A stretch of DNA of 5,931 nucleotides, taken from assembly GCA_964540815.1 (NCBI GenBank), contig CAZIOH010000178.1:1-5931 (forward strand). The letters run 5' to 3'. Of the stretch, positions 5,669 through 5,931 are shown one piece after another. Each line of letters opens with the position of its first letter. Position 1 is the stretch's first letter. The notes under the pieces are model-generated. The model saw nothing but the letters and a program-made list of their open reading frames with translations. It did not search any database and was not told the DNA's origin. Both the position numbers and the translations under genes were made by a program. The stretch comes from CAZIOH01 sp964540815 (GTDB lineage Bacteria; Myxococcota_A; Polyangia; Fen-1088).

Positions 5669-5931
5669 TCAGGTGGCGGCGGTTGTATGCGCGTCCCGCA
5701 GCCGGTAGCAGATCGATCTCCCGATCTCGACGGGCTGGAAGCCGGGATCAATGCCCAGGGTGGTCTCCGCGGCGCCGAGGAAGAGCACCCCGTCGGGCTT
5801 CATGACCCGGGGGAGACGGGAGAGGATCCGCCTCTTCGTCTCCACGTCGAAGTAGATGAGGACGTTGCGCATGAAAACGACGTCGAGCTTGTCGGGGATC
5901 AGCCAGCCGTCGTTCAGGTTGAGCTGCCGAA
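5669..5931 (-). CDS. cheR: CheR-type chemoreceptor methyltransferase, C-terminal part (5' end outside window)
   Basis: CheR transfers methyl groups from S-adenosylmethionine to glutamates of chemoreceptors during sensory adaptation in the cytoplasm. The frame is open from the window edge to a TGA at 5669-5671. Reading along the protein: RQLNLNDGW, then LDVVFMRNVLIYFDVETKRR (the family's FDVIFCRNVLIYFD core, with Met for the common Cys), RLPRVMKPDGVLFLGAAETT (the 'L.PGG.LFLGHSE' patch) and a closing GFQPVEIGRSICYRLRD. These are the SAM-fold strands β4-β5 and the normal C-terminus, so the 3' end is intact and the start lies beyond 5931. The ATG at 5872 is internal (the Met of VFMRNV). The gene runs towards the IS91-like remnant, whose edge is about 130 bases past the stop. 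A CheR-domain fusion protein is possible, since only the last ~87 residues are visible. Confidence 0.88.
   Translation of the reverse strand, partial: RQLNLNDGWLIPDKLDVVFMRNVLIYFDVETKRRILSRLPRVMKPDGVLFLGAAETTLGIDPGFQPVEIGRSICYRLRDAHTTAAT

Overview
The window is high-GC bacterial DNA and most likely comes from a Polyangia/Sorangium-type myxobacterium. The evidence is an adjacent pair of HXXSHH-family (former DUF1552) and DUF1592-superfamily proteins, both with Gly/Ala-rich 'GAGG' low-complexity segments of the kind common in Sorangium proteins, plus a CheR-type methyltransferase. Planctomycetes also carry these families, so the assignment is an inference from protein content only.

Layout. (1) Positions 1-766, + strand: the C-terminal part of a conjugative relaxase of the DUF3363 (VirD2-like) type. 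It enters from outside the window and its last third does not look like the family, so it may be a decayed piece of a plasmid or integrative element. (2) Positions 767-916: a short leader with a plausible Shine-Dalgarno sequence but no convincing promoter. (3) Positions 917-2374 and 2412-4286, + strand: a two-gene, probably co-transcribed unit. The first gene is a Tat-exported HXXSHH/DUF1552 protein whose signature motif is degenerate. The second is a DUF1587-DUF1595-DUF1592-DUF1588-DUF1585 protein with an unusual CX3CH site, a TTG start and a strong ribosome binding site. (4) Positions 4287-5289: about 1 kb with no gene I can support. (5) Positions 5290-5538, + strand: the zinc-binding C-terminal remnant of an IS91-like transposase. 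(6) Positions 5669-5931, - strand: the C-terminal end of a CheR chemoreceptor methyltransferase whose start lies outside the window.

The two central genes probably work together in the cell envelope. The families are repeatedly found side by side, one product has a Tat signal and the other an N-terminal export/lipoprotein-like segment with a possible haem site. Their biochemical role is unknown, and this pair is the best candidate here for undescribed biology. The relaxase piece on one side and the transposase piece on the other suggest the pair sits in a region reworked by mobile DNA. I found no CRISPR array, tRNA, rRNA or intact insertion sequence.
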